7,094 bases of DNA from Clostridia bacterium (GCA_024408015.1 JAKSVJ010000063.1:1-7094), one strand, 5' to 3'. Positions 1-5,198 are shown, numbered from the stretch's first letter. The notes: generated from the letters alone by a model not told the origin. A program made the numbers and translations.

Positions 1-5
1 GGCAT
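1..5 (-). CDS. rplP: Start of 50S ribosomal protein L16 gene (only 5 nt in window)
   Basis: Only an ATG followed by CC is visible on the minus strand. The ATG shares one base with the TAA stop of rpsC (TAATG). L16 normally follows S3 in this operon, and its N-terminus usually reads Met-Pro-Lys-Arg or Met-Leu-Met-Pro-Lys-Arg, which ATG-CC fits. In this frame the codon just upstream is TTA and an in-frame TAA lies a few codons further up, so no earlier ATG is available. No strong ribosome binding site is seen, so translation is probably coupled to the end of rpsC. The call rests on gene order, because the coding sequence lies outside the window. Confidence 0.6.
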
Positions 6-802
6 TAACTGTACCGAATACTTTTATGCAATTTCCGTTCGCCGTTGTTTCTGCGTTCGCCGTTATTATTAAATCTACGTTCGCCGTTATCTCTACGTTC
101 GCCATTGTTTCTGCGATCGCCATTTCTACGATCACGTGGCTTATCAGCTGGTGTAGCACCTACTGATTTCTTGTCAGCTAAAACTTCACCCTTGTAAACC
201 CAGCATTTGATACCGATTTTACCATATGTTGTATTAGCTTCTGCTGTACCGTAATCAATATCAGCTCTAATTGTCTGTAGTGGAATTGTGCCTTCATGAT
301 AGCTTTCGCTTCTTGCAATTTCAGCACCACCAAGACGACCGCTAGCTGTGATCTTGATACCTTTAGCGCCAAGACGAATTGTTCTACCGATGCACAATTT
401 CATTGCACGACGGAATGCAATTCTTCTTTCGATCTGAGCTGCAACGTTTTCAGCAACGAGCTGAGCGTTGAGGTCAGGCTGTCTGATTTCTGTTACGCTT
501 ACACGAACTGGAATCTTTGTGATTTTTTCAATGTTTGTACGAAGCTTGTCGATTTCTGAACCTTGACGGCCAATAACCATACCTGGCTTAGCACAATGTA
601 CATTTACATAAACCATACCCTGCTTACGTTCGATTTCAATTTTTGCTACGCCTGCAGGAGCAAGAAGATTCTTGAGGTATTTTCTGACTTTGTAGTCATT
701 AACGAGAGTATCGCCAAATTCTTTGTCATCAGCAAACCACTTTGAGTCCCAATCCTGAATAACGCCTACACGAAGACCGTGTGGATTGACTTTCTGTCCC
801 AT
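5..802 (-). CDS. rpsC: 30S ribosomal protein S3 with repeat-built basic tail
   Basis: S3 sits at the mRNA entry side of the 30S subunit. It shapes the entry channel with S4 and S5 and helps the ribosome unwind mRNA. The N-terminus MGQKVNPHGLRVG is typical of bacterial S3. The KH domain has its GRQG loop at about residues 78-81, and the C-terminal S3 domain ends near residue 210. The 265 residues exceed E. coli (233) and B. subtilis (about 218) S3 because residues 215-260 form an Arg/Asn/Gly/Glu tail made of repeated NNGERR-like units. The ribosome binding site AAGGAGG (811-817) lies 8 nt before the ATG, and the upstream rplV stop codon overlaps it. The TAA overlaps the ATG of rplP by one base. 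The identification is certain; only the tail is unusual. Confidence 0.98.
   Translation of the reverse strand: MGQKVNPHGLRVGVIQDWDSKWFADDKEFGDTLVNDYKVRKYLKNLLAPAGVAKIEIERKQGMVYVNVHCAKPGMVIGRQGSEIDKLRTNIEKITKIPVRVSVTEIRQPDLNAQLVAENVAAQIERRIAFRRAMKLCIGRTIRLGAKGIKITASGRLGGAEIARSESYHEGTIPLQTIRADIDYGTAEANTTYGKIGIKCWVYKGEVLADKKSVGATPADKPRDRRNGDRRNNGERRDNGERRFNNNGERRNNGERKLHKSIRYS
35..136 (-). repeat. Degenerate tandem repeat encoding the S3 tail
   Basis: The plus strand shows a recurring GTTCGCCGTT / GATCGCCATT core spaced by 12-21 nt. It encodes about five units of the form (N)NGERR or NGDRR at S3 residues 223-257. Unit lengths vary in multiples of three (an extra Phe-Asn or Asp insert), so the reading frame is kept. 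This is a coding minisatellite that could change copy number by slippage or recombination. Basic disordered S3 tails occur in other Clostridia, but I cannot tell whether this copy number is fixed. Confidence 0.75.
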
Positions 803-815
803 GATCTATACCTCC

Positions 816-1154
816 TTAAACTTCTTTTTCTTTGAGAACAATTGTCATGTGGCTTGTTCTCTTGAGTATTCTATCGCCGCTTCCCTTTGCTCTTGGGATC
901 ATTCTCTTGAGAGTTGGTCCTGGGCACACGACGCATTCGCTTACATAAAGTTTGCTTACATCCATACCGAAGTTGTTTTCAGCGTTTGCAATCGCACTCT
1001 TGAGGAGTTTGATTAGATATTCGCTTGCAGCTTTTGGTGTGTTTTTAAGTATTGCCATAGCGGTCCCAGCGTCTTTACCTCTGATAAGGTCAAGTACGAT
1101 CTGCACTTTGCGCGGGGATATTCTGGCATATTTAAGATATGCTCTAGCTTCCAT
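816..1154 (-). CDS. rplV: 50S ribosomal protein L22
   Basis: L22 binds all domains of 23S rRNA, and its long beta-hairpin forms part of the peptide exit tunnel. The 112 residues match the family (110 in E. coli, 113 in B. subtilis). The start MEARAYLKYARISPRKV and the end ILKRTSHMTIVL are diagnostic. The tunnel hairpin covers about residues 78-102, with LKRMIPRAKG at its tip, where E. coli macrolide-resistance deletions map; nothing is missing here. The ribosome binding site GGGAGGA (1162-1168) is 7 nt from the ATG. The stop lies inside the rpsC ribosome binding site, which favours coupled translation. Confidence 0.98.
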   Translation of the reverse strand: MEARAYLKYARISPRKVQIVLDLIRGKDAGTAMAILKNTPKAASEYLIKLLKSAIANAENNFGMDVSKLYVSECVVCPGPTLKRMIPRAKGSGDRILKRTSHMTIVLKEKEV

Positions 1155-1174
1155 TTATATGTCCTCCCTTTGCA

Positions 1175-1456
1175 TTAGTTACCGTTATTTGATGTTTTTG
1201 AGCCTGCATGGCCCTTGAATGTTCTAGTTGGTGCGAATTCACCAAGTTTGTGACCAATCATGTCTTCTGTAACATATACTGGTACATGTTTTCTTCCGTC
1301 ATGAACTGCTACCGTATGTCCAACAAATTCTGGGAATATAACGGAGGCACGTGACCAAGTTTTGATTACTTTTTTCTCGCCTTTTTCGTTCATTTCAACG
1401 ATTCTTGAGAAAAGCTTGGCTTCAACGAAAGGTCCTTTTTTAAGACTTCTACTCAT
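1175..1456 (-). CDS. rpsS: 30S ribosomal protein S19
   Basis: S19 lies in the head of the small subunit with S13 and contacts the A-site finger (bridge B1). The 93-residue product begins MSRSLKKGPFV and contains the family block HDGRKHVPVYVTEDMIGHKLGEF (split here: HDGRKHVPVYV, then MIGHKLGEF, about residues 52-75), followed by TRTFKGH. Length agrees with E. coli (92). The ribosome binding site TAAGGAGGT (1464-1472) is 7 nt from the ATG. The gap from rplB is 17 nt and from rpsS to rplV 20 nt, as expected inside the S10 operon. The tail after GHAG is Ser/Asn/Gly rich and variable in this family. Confidence 0.98.
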   Translation of the reverse strand: MSRSLKKGPFVEAKLFSRIVEMNEKGEKKVIKTWSRASVIFPEFVGHTVAVHDGRKHVPVYVTEDMIGHKLGEFAPTRTFKGHAGSKTSNNGN

Positions 1457-1473
1457 TTATGTTACCTCCTTAA

Positions 1474-2307
1474 TTATTTACCGTTTCTATGTTTTACAAT
1501 GAACTGTTCTGTTCTTGACTTCTTGTTTCTAGTCTTGTAACCATGAGTTGGTTTACCCCAAGGTGTTACAGGAGATGGACGTCCAACTGGAGCCTTACCT
1601 TCACCACCACCATGAGGGTGATCACATGGGTTCATGACAGAACCACGAACGTGTGGACGAACGCCTTTATGACGTGTCTTACCAGCTTTACCAACTTTAA
1701 CATTTTCATGTTCAATGTTAGAAACCTGTCCGATTGTTGCTTTACCGTCAAGTCTTACAAGACGAACTTCGCCTGAAGGAAGTCTAACCTGAGCCATTCC
1801 GTTTTCCTTAGCCATAAGCTGAGCTGCAACACCTGCAGAACGAACGAGCTGAGCGCCTTTACCTGGGTAAAGTTCAATGTTGTAAATCATTGTACCAACT
1901 GGAATGTTAGAAATAGGAAGTGTGTTACCTGGTTTGATATCTGCATCTGGACCACAGTATACGAGGTCTCCATCTGTCAAACCAACAGGAGCAAGAACAT
2001 ATTTCTTTGTTCCATCTTCATATTGAAGGAGTGCGATATAAGCTGTACGGTTTGGATCATACTCTACACCGATAACCTTTGCAGCGCCTTCTGTATAAGC
2101 ACGCTTGAAGTCGATGATTCTGTATTTCTGTCTGTTGCCGCCACCCTTATGACGTACTGTGATTTTGCCGTAGCTGTTTCTTCCGGCATTTTTCTTTTTA
2201 ACAGCGAGAAGACTCTTCTCTGGTGAGAACTTTGTAATTTCGGCAAAGTCAGGCACACTCATGCCACGTCTGCCAGGAGTCGTAGGTTTATATTTAATTG
2301 TAGCCAT
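1474..2307 (-). CDS. rplB: 50S ribosomal protein L2
   Basis: L2 is needed for subunit joining, tRNA binding and peptidyl transferase activity. The 277 residues equal the Bacillus length. The N-terminal RNA-binding OB-like domain has RHKGGGNRQKYR at about 52-63. The C-terminal block CDHPHGGGEGKAPVGRP (about 228-244) holds the conserved His near the peptidyl transferase centre, and TRNKKSR lies at the end. The ribosome binding site AGGAGGA (2316-2322) is 8 nt upstream of the ATG. The gene starts 18 nt after the rplW stop. No frameshift or missing key residue is visible. Confidence 0.99.
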   Translation of the reverse strand: MATIKYKPTTPGRRGMSVPDFAEITKFSPEKSLLAVKKKNAGRNSYGKITVRHKGGGNRQKYRIIDFKRAYTEGAAKVIGVEYDPNRTAYIALLQYEDGTKKYVLAPVGLTDGDLVYCGPDADIKPGNTLPISNIPVGTMIYNIELYPGKGAQLVRSAGVAAQLMAKENGMAQVRLPSGEVRLVRLDGKATIGQVSNIEHENVKVGKAGKTRHKGVRPHVRGSVMNPCDHPHGGGEGKAPVGRPSPVTPWGKPTHGYKTRNKKSRTEQFIVKHRNGK

Positions 2308-2325
2308 TTTATAACTCCTCCTTTA

Positions 2326-2619
2326 TTAAATCATACCATCGAAGAATTCGATTGACTTAGAATCCTGTGAAAGTGTAACAATTGCTTTCTTCCAAGCTTT
2401 TGTATAACCACTGTGAACTCCGAGAGCCTTCGGTTTCTTCTTCATGTTTACTGTGTTTACAGCTACTACCTTAACGCCGAATACTTCTTCAACTGCATTT
2501 GCAATTTCAGGTTTTGTAGCGTCTGGGAGTACTTCGAATGTGTATCTCTTATCTGCTGTGCCTTTAAGGCTCTTTTCTGAGATAATAGGTCTGATAATGA
2601 TATCATGTGAAGTTTTCAT
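2326..2619 (-). CDS. rplW: 50S ribosomal protein L23
   Basis: L23 sits at the exit of the peptide tunnel and is the docking point for trigger factor and signal recognition particle. The 97-residue product has the family pattern: IIIRPIISEKS near the N-terminus, a Tyr-Thr-Phe-Glu-Val strand at about 26-30, FGVKVVAVNT at about 47-56, then a basic NMKKKPKALG loop. Its ATG overlaps the rplD stop by one base (TAATG), with the ribosome binding site GGAGGT (2629-2634) inside the last codons of rplD, 9 nt away. This indicates translational coupling to L4. Confidence 0.98.
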   Translation of the reverse strand: MKTSHDIIIRPIISEKSLKGTADKRYTFEVLPDATKPEIANAVEEVFGVKVVAVNTVNMKKKPKALGVHSGYTKAWKKAIVTLSQDSKSIEFFDGMI

Positions 2620-3242
2620 TATGCATATACCTCCATGATTGTTTCTGCAGCACCCTTAGCAAGAACGAGTTTGTTGCAATTGAAAACATCGTAAACATTG
2701 ATTGTGTTTGCGTAAGCAACTTTTACACCAGCAATGTTTGAAAGGCTTTCAACTACGAAATCATTCTTTTCTGCGAGAACTACGAGAGTTTTGCCTGCGG
2801 CACCAATTGCATTAAGCATTGCTACCATTGTCTTTGTCTTATATTCAGTTGCTGTAATAGCATCAACTACGATAATTTCGTTATCTGTAAGTTTTCCTGA
2901 AAGAGCACCTTTAAGTGCAAGACGTTTAACTTTCTTATTAAGATCGGTTCTGTATGATCTTGGTTTAGGACCAAGAGCCACGCCGCCGTGAGTCCACTGT
3001 GGTGAACGTGTTGAACCCTGACGAGCTCTACCTGTTCCTTTCTGACGCCATGGTTTCTTACCACCGCCAGAAACTTCTGTTCTAGTAAGTGTGGACTGTG
3101 TACCCTGTCTCTGATTGAGAAGGTAAGCTCTAACAGCTGCATGGAGAACTGCTGGATTTACTTCAACAGCGAAAACAGAATCAACAAGTTCAATAGTGCC
3201 AGTAACTTTTCCGGCCATATCAACTACATTTACATTAGCCAT
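2619..3242 (-). CDS. rplD: 50S ribosomal protein L4, probable regulator of the operon
   Basis: L4 is an early-assembling 23S rRNA protein whose extended loop lines the exit tunnel. The 207-residue length is typical. The tunnel loop (about residues 45-100) contains GGGKKPWRQKGTGRARQGS, the segment where macrolide-resistance changes occur in other bacteria, and it is wild-type-like here. The globular part ends with VYDVFNCNKLVLAKGA. In E. coli L4 represses its own operon by binding the S10 leader; the structured leader before rpsJ here makes the same role plausible, but that is inference. The ribosome binding site AAGGAGG (3251-3257) is 8 nt from the ATG. The next gene overlaps by one base. Confidence 0.98.
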   Translation of the reverse strand: MANVNVVDMAGKVTGTIELVDSVFAVEVNPAVLHAAVRAYLLNQRQGTQSTLTRTEVSGGGKKPWRQKGTGRARQGSTRSPQWTHGGVALGPKPRSYRTDLNKKVKRLALKGALSGKLTDNEIIVVDAITATEYKTKTMVAMLNAIGAAGKTLVVLAEKNDFVVESLSNIAGVKVAYANTINVYDVFNCNKLVLAKGAAETIMEVYA

Positions 3243-3258
3243 TGTTCAATCCTCCTTC

Positions 3259-3891
3259 TCAAGCTTTAACTGTATTGCGGATAAATACGATTCCACCCTT
3301 GCTGCCTGGGATTGCGCCCTTAACAGCGATGAGGTTCTTTTCCGCATCTACACGGACAACGTCAAGGTTCTGAATAGTAACCTGTTCATTACCATACTGA
3401 CCTGCCATTTTCTTGTTTTTGAAAATTCTTGAAGGTGTTGAGTTTGCACCCATGGAACCTGGCTGACGGTGAATAGGACCTACACCGTGAGTCATACGAA
3501 GTCTATGACAATTCCATCTCTTAATTACACCGCTAAATCCACGGCCTTTTGTTGTGCCTGTAACATCAACTCTATCACCTGCAACAAATACATCAGCAGA
3601 AACGATGTCGCCAACGTTCATGCTTTCTGCGTCATCAAGTCTAAATTCTTTGAGGTGTTTCTTTGCAGATACACCAGCTTTAGCAAAATGACCTTTCTCA
3701 GCCTTGCTGAGTTTCTTTTCAACAACGTCTTCGAAACCGAGCTGAACGCAGCTGTAACCGTCGTTATCAACGGTCTTCTTTTGAACGACCACACATGGGC
3801 CTGCTTCAATTACTGTGACTGGAATTACATTACCGAGATCGTCGAAAATCTGAGTCATTCCAATCTTTTTACCGATTAAACCTTTCTTCAT
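3259..3891 (-). CDS. rplC: 50S ribosomal protein L3
   Basis: L3 is one of the two assembly-initiating proteins of the 50S subunit and reaches the peptidyl transferase centre. The 210 residues fit the family. The start MKKGLIGKKIGMTQIF is diagnostic. The central extension, with TKGRGFSGVIKRW at about 114-126 and PGSMGANSTPSRIFKNKKMAG at about 144-164 (quoted here only as landmarks PGSMGA and KKMAGQYG), reaches toward the rRNA core. The stop is TGA, unlike the TAA used by the other operon genes seen here. The ribosome binding site TAAGGAGGA (3896-3904) is 4-5 nt from the ATG. The gene is preceded by an unusually long structured spacer after rpsJ. Confidence 0.98.
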   Translation of the reverse strand: MKKGLIGKKIGMTQIFDDLGNVIPVTVIEAGPCVVVQKKTVDNDGYSCVQLGFEDVVEKKLSKAEKGHFAKAGVSAKKHLKEFRLDDAESMNVGDIVSADVFVAGDRVDVTGTTKGRGFSGVIKRWNCHRLRMTHGVGPIHRQPGSMGANSTPSRIFKNKKMAGQYGNEQVTIQNLDVVRVDAEKNLIAVKGAIPGSKGGIVFIRNTVKA

Positions 3892-3913
3892 ATTTTCCTC
3901 CTTAAGGTTATTG

Positions 3914-3975
3914 GTTGACCACAGTTAAACCGTCGGGTCAACTTGACACTTGACCGAGCCTTATAATATATAAGG
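3914..3975 (-). promoter_or_regulatory. Structured RNA spacer between rpsJ and rplC
   Basis: The 96-nt spacer (3892-3987) holds three pairings in the sense RNA. A perfect CCUUAUA-UAU-UAUAAGG hairpin lies at 3959-3975. A 12-bp stem lies at 3914-3942: outer arms GUUGACC/GGUCAAC, a CG bulge, inner arms ACGGU/ACUGU, loop UUA. A competing helix pairs GGUCAA (3950-3955) with UUGACC (3936-3941), which uses the same arm as the 12-bp stem. The inner stem contains a G-U wobble in the minus-strand RNA that would be an A-C mismatch on the plus strand, which argues for action in the operon mRNA. The strong stem ends 9 nt before the rplC ribosome binding site. No U-run follows, so it is not an intrinsic terminator. 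Function is unknown. Confidence 0.6.
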
Positions 3976-3987
3976 TATTAGTAGCAA
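3960..3987 (-). promoter_or_regulatory. Weak candidate internal promoter before rplC
   Basis: On the minus strand TTGCTA (3982-3987, four of six -35 matches) and TATAAG (3960-3965, five of six -10 matches) are 16 nt apart. The -10 lies inside the CCTTATA inverted repeat, so the same bases could instead serve as an RNA hairpin. It might add transcription of rplC onward. Support is from motif match only. Confidence 0.25.
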
Positions 3988-4299
3988 TTATTGTTTGATT
4001 TCAATGCTAACACCGGCCGGAAGTTCAAGACTTGTGATTGCTTCGATTGCCTGATTTGATGGATTTACAATATCAATTAGGCGTTTGTGAGTTCTCATTT
4101 CAAACTGTTCACGGCTATCTTTGTACTTATGTACAGCACGAAGAATAGTAACAATTTCTTTATCTGTTGGTAGCGGAACTGGACCTGAAACTGTGCAGTT
4201 GTTTCTCTTAGCAGTTTCTACAATCTTTTCTGCTGCAGCATCAATAATTGTGCTATCATAGCTCTTAAGTTTGATTCTGATTTTTTTGCTATCTGCCAC
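3988..4299 (-). CDS. rpsJ: 30S ribosomal protein S10 (first gene of the operon)
   Basis: S10 is a head protein of the small subunit. As NusE it also joins NusB in antitermination complexes and links ribosomes to RNA polymerase through NusG. The 103 residues equal E. coli S10. KIRIKLKSYD near the N-terminus, SGPVPLPT at about 38-45 and RTHKRLIDI at about 68-76 are family hallmarks. The start codon is GTG (4297-4299), followed by Ala-Asp-Ser-Lys. It is supported by the ribosome binding site TAAGGAGGAT (4306-4315), about 8 nt upstream, and by family length. The weaker start may help keep expression tied to the leader structure. Transcription most likely begins near 4582. Confidence 0.98.
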   Translation of the reverse strand: MADSKKIRIKLKSYDSTIIDAAAEKIVETAKRNNCTVSGPVPLPTDKEIVTILRAVHKYKDSREQFEMRTHKRLIDIVNPSNQAIEAITSLELPAGVSIEIKQ

Positions 4300-4334
4300 T
4301 TTTATATCCTCCTTATAGATTTTGGTTTGAGGTG

Positions 4335-4398
4335 GCGATGCGGTATGCGCAAGTTATACCGTGATTTATCTGAACATCGCTCCGCGTGTTTCCACACG
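4335..4398 (-). promoter_or_regulatory. Bulged helix plus GNRA hairpin before rpsJ ribosome binding site
   Basis: In the minus-strand RNA, GCGAUG (4375-4380) and CGGUAU (4356-4361) pair with one continuous 12-nt strand, AUACCGCAUCGC (4335-4346). This leaves a 13-nt bulge at 4362-4374 and a 9-nt loop at 4347-4355. It is stacked almost directly on the hairpin CGUGU-GGAA-ACACG (4385-4398). The arrangement ends about 20 nt before the ribosome binding site of rpsJ, a position suited to binding of a ribosomal protein such as L4. Pairing is seen in the sequence; the ligand is inferred. Confidence 0.55.
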
Positions 4399-4404
4399 TT
4401 CTAC

Positions 4405-4434
4405 ATAAAAGCCGGAACTTATTCCGGCAAGTTC
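4405..4434 (-). terminator. Candidate attenuator hairpin in the S10 leader
   Basis: A perfect 7-bp stem GCCGGAA/UUCCGGC with loop UAAG (4411-4428) is followed by UUUUAU (4405-4410), the layout of a short intrinsic terminator inside the leader. Just upstream GAACUU (4429-4434) is complementary to AAGUUC (4415-4420), which spans the loop and the 3' arm, so the two pairings exclude each other. The U-run is only four bases, so termination would be partial or factor-assisted. In E. coli L4 and NusA promote termination in the S10 leader; a similar use here is inference. Confidence 0.45.
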
Positions 4435-4587
4435 GACGTTGCAACCGGATTGACGCAGCACGCTGCGCAATATCCAAACGAAGATGTATAAGCTTCAGAC
4501 ATTTTCGCCCGATTTTTCGGACATACTCAGCAGAAATTACCTTTATAATCCAGCATCCTTCTGCGTCTTCGCACATCAAGCTTTGCA

Positions 4588-4616
4588 ATTATACCATATA
4601 TTTCTTTTATTTGCAA
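4588..4616 (-). promoter_or_regulatory. Promoter of the S10 operon
   Basis: On the minus strand TTGCAA (4611-4616) and TATAAT (4588-4593) are separated by exactly 17 nt. TGG precedes the -10, giving an extended -10 element. The 40-50 bp upstream (about 4617-4665) are nearly pure A/T with A-runs, like the UP elements that strengthen rRNA and ribosomal protein promoters. The likely start is near 4581-4583, about 280 nt before rpsJ. Confidence 0.85.
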
Positions 4617-4630
4617 GGACTTTTTGAATT

Positions 4631-4732
4631 TTATTTTAATATTTTTTGAAAAATTTTTACAAAAATTTGCACAAACTTTTTTGTGATTTTTTGTGCAATT
4701 GTTACAAAGATTTTTATATCATTTTTACTCAT
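4631..4732 (-). CDS. Doubtful 33-residue basic amphipathic peptide
   Basis: A minus-strand ATG at 4730-4732 opens a 33-codon frame ending in TAA at 4631-4633. A G-rich ribosome binding site (GGAGG core, 4742-4746) lies 9 nt upstream. The peptide begins MSKNDIKIFVTIAQK and continues with Lys, Phe, Ile, Val and Gln. It has eight Lys and one Asp and no Cys, Trp or Pro, and would be a strongly cationic, amphipathic helix. The frame ends 14 bp upstream of the rpsJ -35 box, with no terminator between. No convincing promoter of its own was found. The DNA is extremely A/T rich, which by itself yields Lys/Phe/Ile codons and promoter UP-element character, so chance is a serious alternative. I recognise no family. 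Confidence 0.25.
   Translation of the reverse strand: MSKNDIKIFVTIAQKITKKFVQIFVKIFQKILK
4667..4698. repeat. 9-bp inverted repeat in the divergent control region
   Basis: TTGCACAAA (4667-4675) and TTTGTGCAA (4690-4698) form a perfect inverted repeat with a 14-bp spacer, about 50-80 bp upstream of the rpsJ -35 box and about 90-120 bp upstream of the rightward promoter. It could bind a dimeric regulator or simply reflect A/T-rich bias. It also falls inside the doubtful small reading frame. Confidence 0.4.
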
Positions 4733-4789
4733 TATCTATGCCCTCCCTCACGAGCCAAAACAACTTTTTAGTTATTTGTATCTTCATTA

Positions 4790-4818
4790 TTGATTAATAT
4801 AACAATTTTCTATATAAT
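4790..4818 (+). promoter_or_regulatory. Promoter of the TSCPD gene and tRNA-Arg
   Basis: TTGATT (4790-4795) and TATAAT (4813-4818) are spaced by 17 nt. The expected start near 4825 gives a leader of about 25 nt before the ATG at 4851, with the ribosome binding site AAGGAG at 4838-4843. No other promoter is visible before the tRNA, so this one probably serves both. Confidence 0.7.
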
Positions 4819-4850
4819 AATAATGTAATTATTTATTAAGGAGCAATCTC

Positions 4851-5108
4851 ATGACTAAAGAAATTGTATATTCAACCAAAGGAACTTGTTCAAGACAAAT
4901 TATTATTAATGTTGAAGATGACATCGTAACAAACGTAAGATTTGTTGGCGGATGTATGGGCAACACTCAAGGTGTGGCTAGTCTTGCAAAAGGCATGTCA
5001 GTTGATGAAATCATCTCAAGACTAAAAGGTATAGATTGTGGAGGACGTGGAACATCATGCCCTGATCAATTAGCCACAGCTCTTATTAGCGCTAAAGCAA
5101 GCAACTAG
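4851..5108 (+). CDS. TSCPD domain protein (TIGR03905-like), function unknown
   Basis: The 85-residue protein is a single TSCPD domain, named for its Thr-Ser-Cys-Pro-Asp signature, which is seen here at residues 68-72 followed by QLATAL. The same domain occurs at the C-terminus of some ribonucleotide reductases. The stand-alone short form is common in Clostridia and is described only as an uncharacterised family. Four Cys are present (13, 35, 63, 70), in the contexts GTCSRQI, GGCMGNTQG, IDCGGRG and TSCPD, which might bind a metal; that is inference. There is no signal peptide or membrane segment. The ribosome binding site AAGGAG is 7 nt from the ATG. The gene stands alone on the plus strand, diverging from the S10 operon, and its transcript runs into a tRNA 12 nt after the TAG stop. 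Confidence 0.9.
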   Translation: MTKEIVYSTKGTCSRQIIINVEDDIVTNVRFVGGCMGNTQGVASLAKGMSVDEIISRLKGIDCGGRGTSCPDQLATALISAKASN

Positions 5109-5120
5109 TATTAAGCTTAT

Positions 5121-5197
5121 CCACCCATAGCTCAACTGGATAGAGTATCAGATTCCGATTCTGACGGTTGCAGGTTCAACTCCTGTTGGGCGGGCCA
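5121..5197 (+). tRNA. tRNA-Arg (anticodon CCG)
   Basis: A full 77-nt cloverleaf can be drawn, including an encoded CCA (5195-5197). The D stem is GCTC/GAGT, with G18-G19 and A20 in the loop. The anticodon stem is TCAGA/TCTGA, with loop TTCCGAT and anticodon CCG at 5155-5157, which reads the Arg codon CGG. The T stem is GCAGG/CCTGT with loop TTCAACT. C35, A20 and discriminator G73 fit arginine tRNA. The acceptor stem CCACCCA/TGGGCGG has C1-G72 instead of the usual G1 and one A3-C70 mismatch. The gene follows the TSCPD coding region by 12 nt with no promoter between, and a terminator follows at once. Confidence 0.93.
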
Positions 5198-5198
5198 C

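Larger units (their letters stand above)
4300..4582 (-). ncRNA. S10 operon 5' leader with multiple hairpins
   Basis: About 280 nt separate the predicted transcription start from the rpsJ start. In 5'-to-3' order the RNA can form UGCG/CGCA (4562-4573), GUCCGA-AAAA-UCGGGC (4507-4522), CGCAG-CGUG-CUGCG (4454-4467), GCCGGAA-UAAG-UUCCGGC with U-run (4407-4428), CGUGU-GGAA-ACACG with a GNRA loop (4385-4398) and a bulged long helix (4335-4380). The 4507-4522 stem uses a U-G wobble that would be a mismatch on the other strand, which supports a minus-strand RNA. Leaders of S10 operons are known autoregulation targets of L4 in E. coli. I do not recognise this fold as a catalogued family. It is also richer in G+C than the DNA upstream of it. 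Confidence 0.75.

Noticed and set aside
35..136. CRISPR-like array at the left end
   Set aside because: The repeats are short, degenerate, have no unique spacers of constant length and are in frame within rpsC.
3469..3879. 136-codon plus-strand frame inside rplC
   Set aside because: It is antisense to L3, with no family resemblance and no ribosome binding site.
3943..3967. Plus-strand TTGACA and TATAAT in the rpsJ-rplC spacer (antisense promoter)
   Set aside because: The spacing is 13 nt, too short for a normal promoter, and the bases are explained by the RNA inverted repeats.
4313..4588. 91-codon minus-strand frame read from a TTG start before rpsJ
   Set aside because: The TTG overlaps the last base of the -10 box, so it would not be transcribed. 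The region is better explained as a structured leader. The shorter ATG version is kept only as a low-interest finding.
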